This document shows positions 5,362 to 5,478 of a stretch of DNA of 5,478 nt, one piece after another (position 1 is the first letter of the stretch; each line of letters opens with the position of its first letter). Position numbers and translations under genes: made by a program. The DNA is from an uncultured Oscillospiraceae bacterium. GTDB lineage: Bacteria; Bacillota; Clostridia; Oscillospirales; Acutalibacteraceae. The stretch is taken from contig UQNI01000089.1 in assembly GCA_900542375.1 (NCBI GenBank), positions 1-5,478 of the forward strand, read 5' to 3'. The notes under the pieces are model-generated. The model worked only from the letters and a program-made list of their open reading frames with translations. It was not told the origin of the DNA and ran no database searches.

Positions 5362-5478
5362 ATGGATAGTGAGATTCCGAAACCATACCGTCATTTTATT
5401 GGAAGAGATAAAGAACTGGAAGAATTATATACCATGCTTGAGGAAGACCGTCACGTTTTTCTTTGCGGAATCGCCGGC
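5362..5478 (+). CDS. P-loop NTPase (AAA/STAND type), N-terminal fragment cut by window end
   Basis: 39 codons are visible from ATG 5362: MDSEIPKPYRHFIGRDKELE is followed by a helix and VFLCGIAG at the window edge. The FIGRxxELxxL segment 20 or so residues before a hydrophobic strand and a GxxG opening is the standard entry to STAND/AAA ATPase domains, where the Walker A reads GIAGIGKS; the window ends after its first four residues. Such proteins often carry TPR repeats and act in signalling or defence, but nothing C-terminal is visible. The start is uncertain: the frame is open back to 5272 (stop TAA 5269-5271) and the upstream residues LLAGGALSPIVLDYI look protein-like, while no ribosome binding site stands near 5362. 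GGAGGGG at 5326-5332 is 29 bases away. The 5' end may be damaged. A weak promoter-like pair (TTAAGA 5219-5224, TAATAT 5241-5246) lies upstream. Confidence 0.65.
   Translation, partial: MDSEIPKPYRHFIGRDKELEELYTMLEEDRHVFLCGIAG

Overview
The window looks like a low-to-moderate GC Firmicutes chromosome, most likely class Clostridia and probably a gut Lachnospiraceae-type genome. The basis is the clostridial/Bacillus-like biotin synthase sequence, strong AAGGAG-type ribosome binding sites, a compact ECF-sigma/ABC operon, and phage tail and NTPase fragments typical of that group. This is inference from protein character; no database search was possible.

Layout. Bases 2-1162 (+ strand) hold the end of bioB (biotin synthase, 5' end outside the window) followed by bioY (substrate-specific membrane component of the biotin ECF transporter). 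Together they let the cell finish biotin synthesis or import the vitamin. A long hairpin at 1173-1215 closes this operon and is also a good terminator for transcription arriving from the other strand.

Bases 1429-4770 (- strand) hold a tightly packed four-gene operon, read from high to low coordinates: ECF sigma factor, an uncharacterised six-helix membrane protein, an ABC ATPase, and an ABC-2 type permease. The first two pairs overlap by 11 and 17 bases, and the ATPase and permease are separated by one base. The arrangement suggests a self-contained, sigma-controlled export or stress-defence module in which the unknown membrane protein may sense the signal, hold the sigma factor, or both. Its substrate cannot be read from the sequence.

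Both flanks of this operon carry decayed genes too short for ordinary ORF calling. At 1249-1326 (-) a 25-codon stub matches the N-terminus of an EamA/DMT-type transporter and still has a good ribosome binding site. At 5022-5144 (-) lies the start of a phage tail tape-measure protein, with a large internal deletion and a nonsense codon, preceded by an intact terminator hairpin at 5180-5197. The right edge (5362-5478, +) enters a P-loop NTPase of the AAA/STAND kind, cut off inside its Walker A motif. The region between bioY and the NTPase therefore looks like an accessory site with repeated insertion and deletion. No rRNA, tRNA, CRISPR array, riboswitch or complete insertion sequence was recognised.
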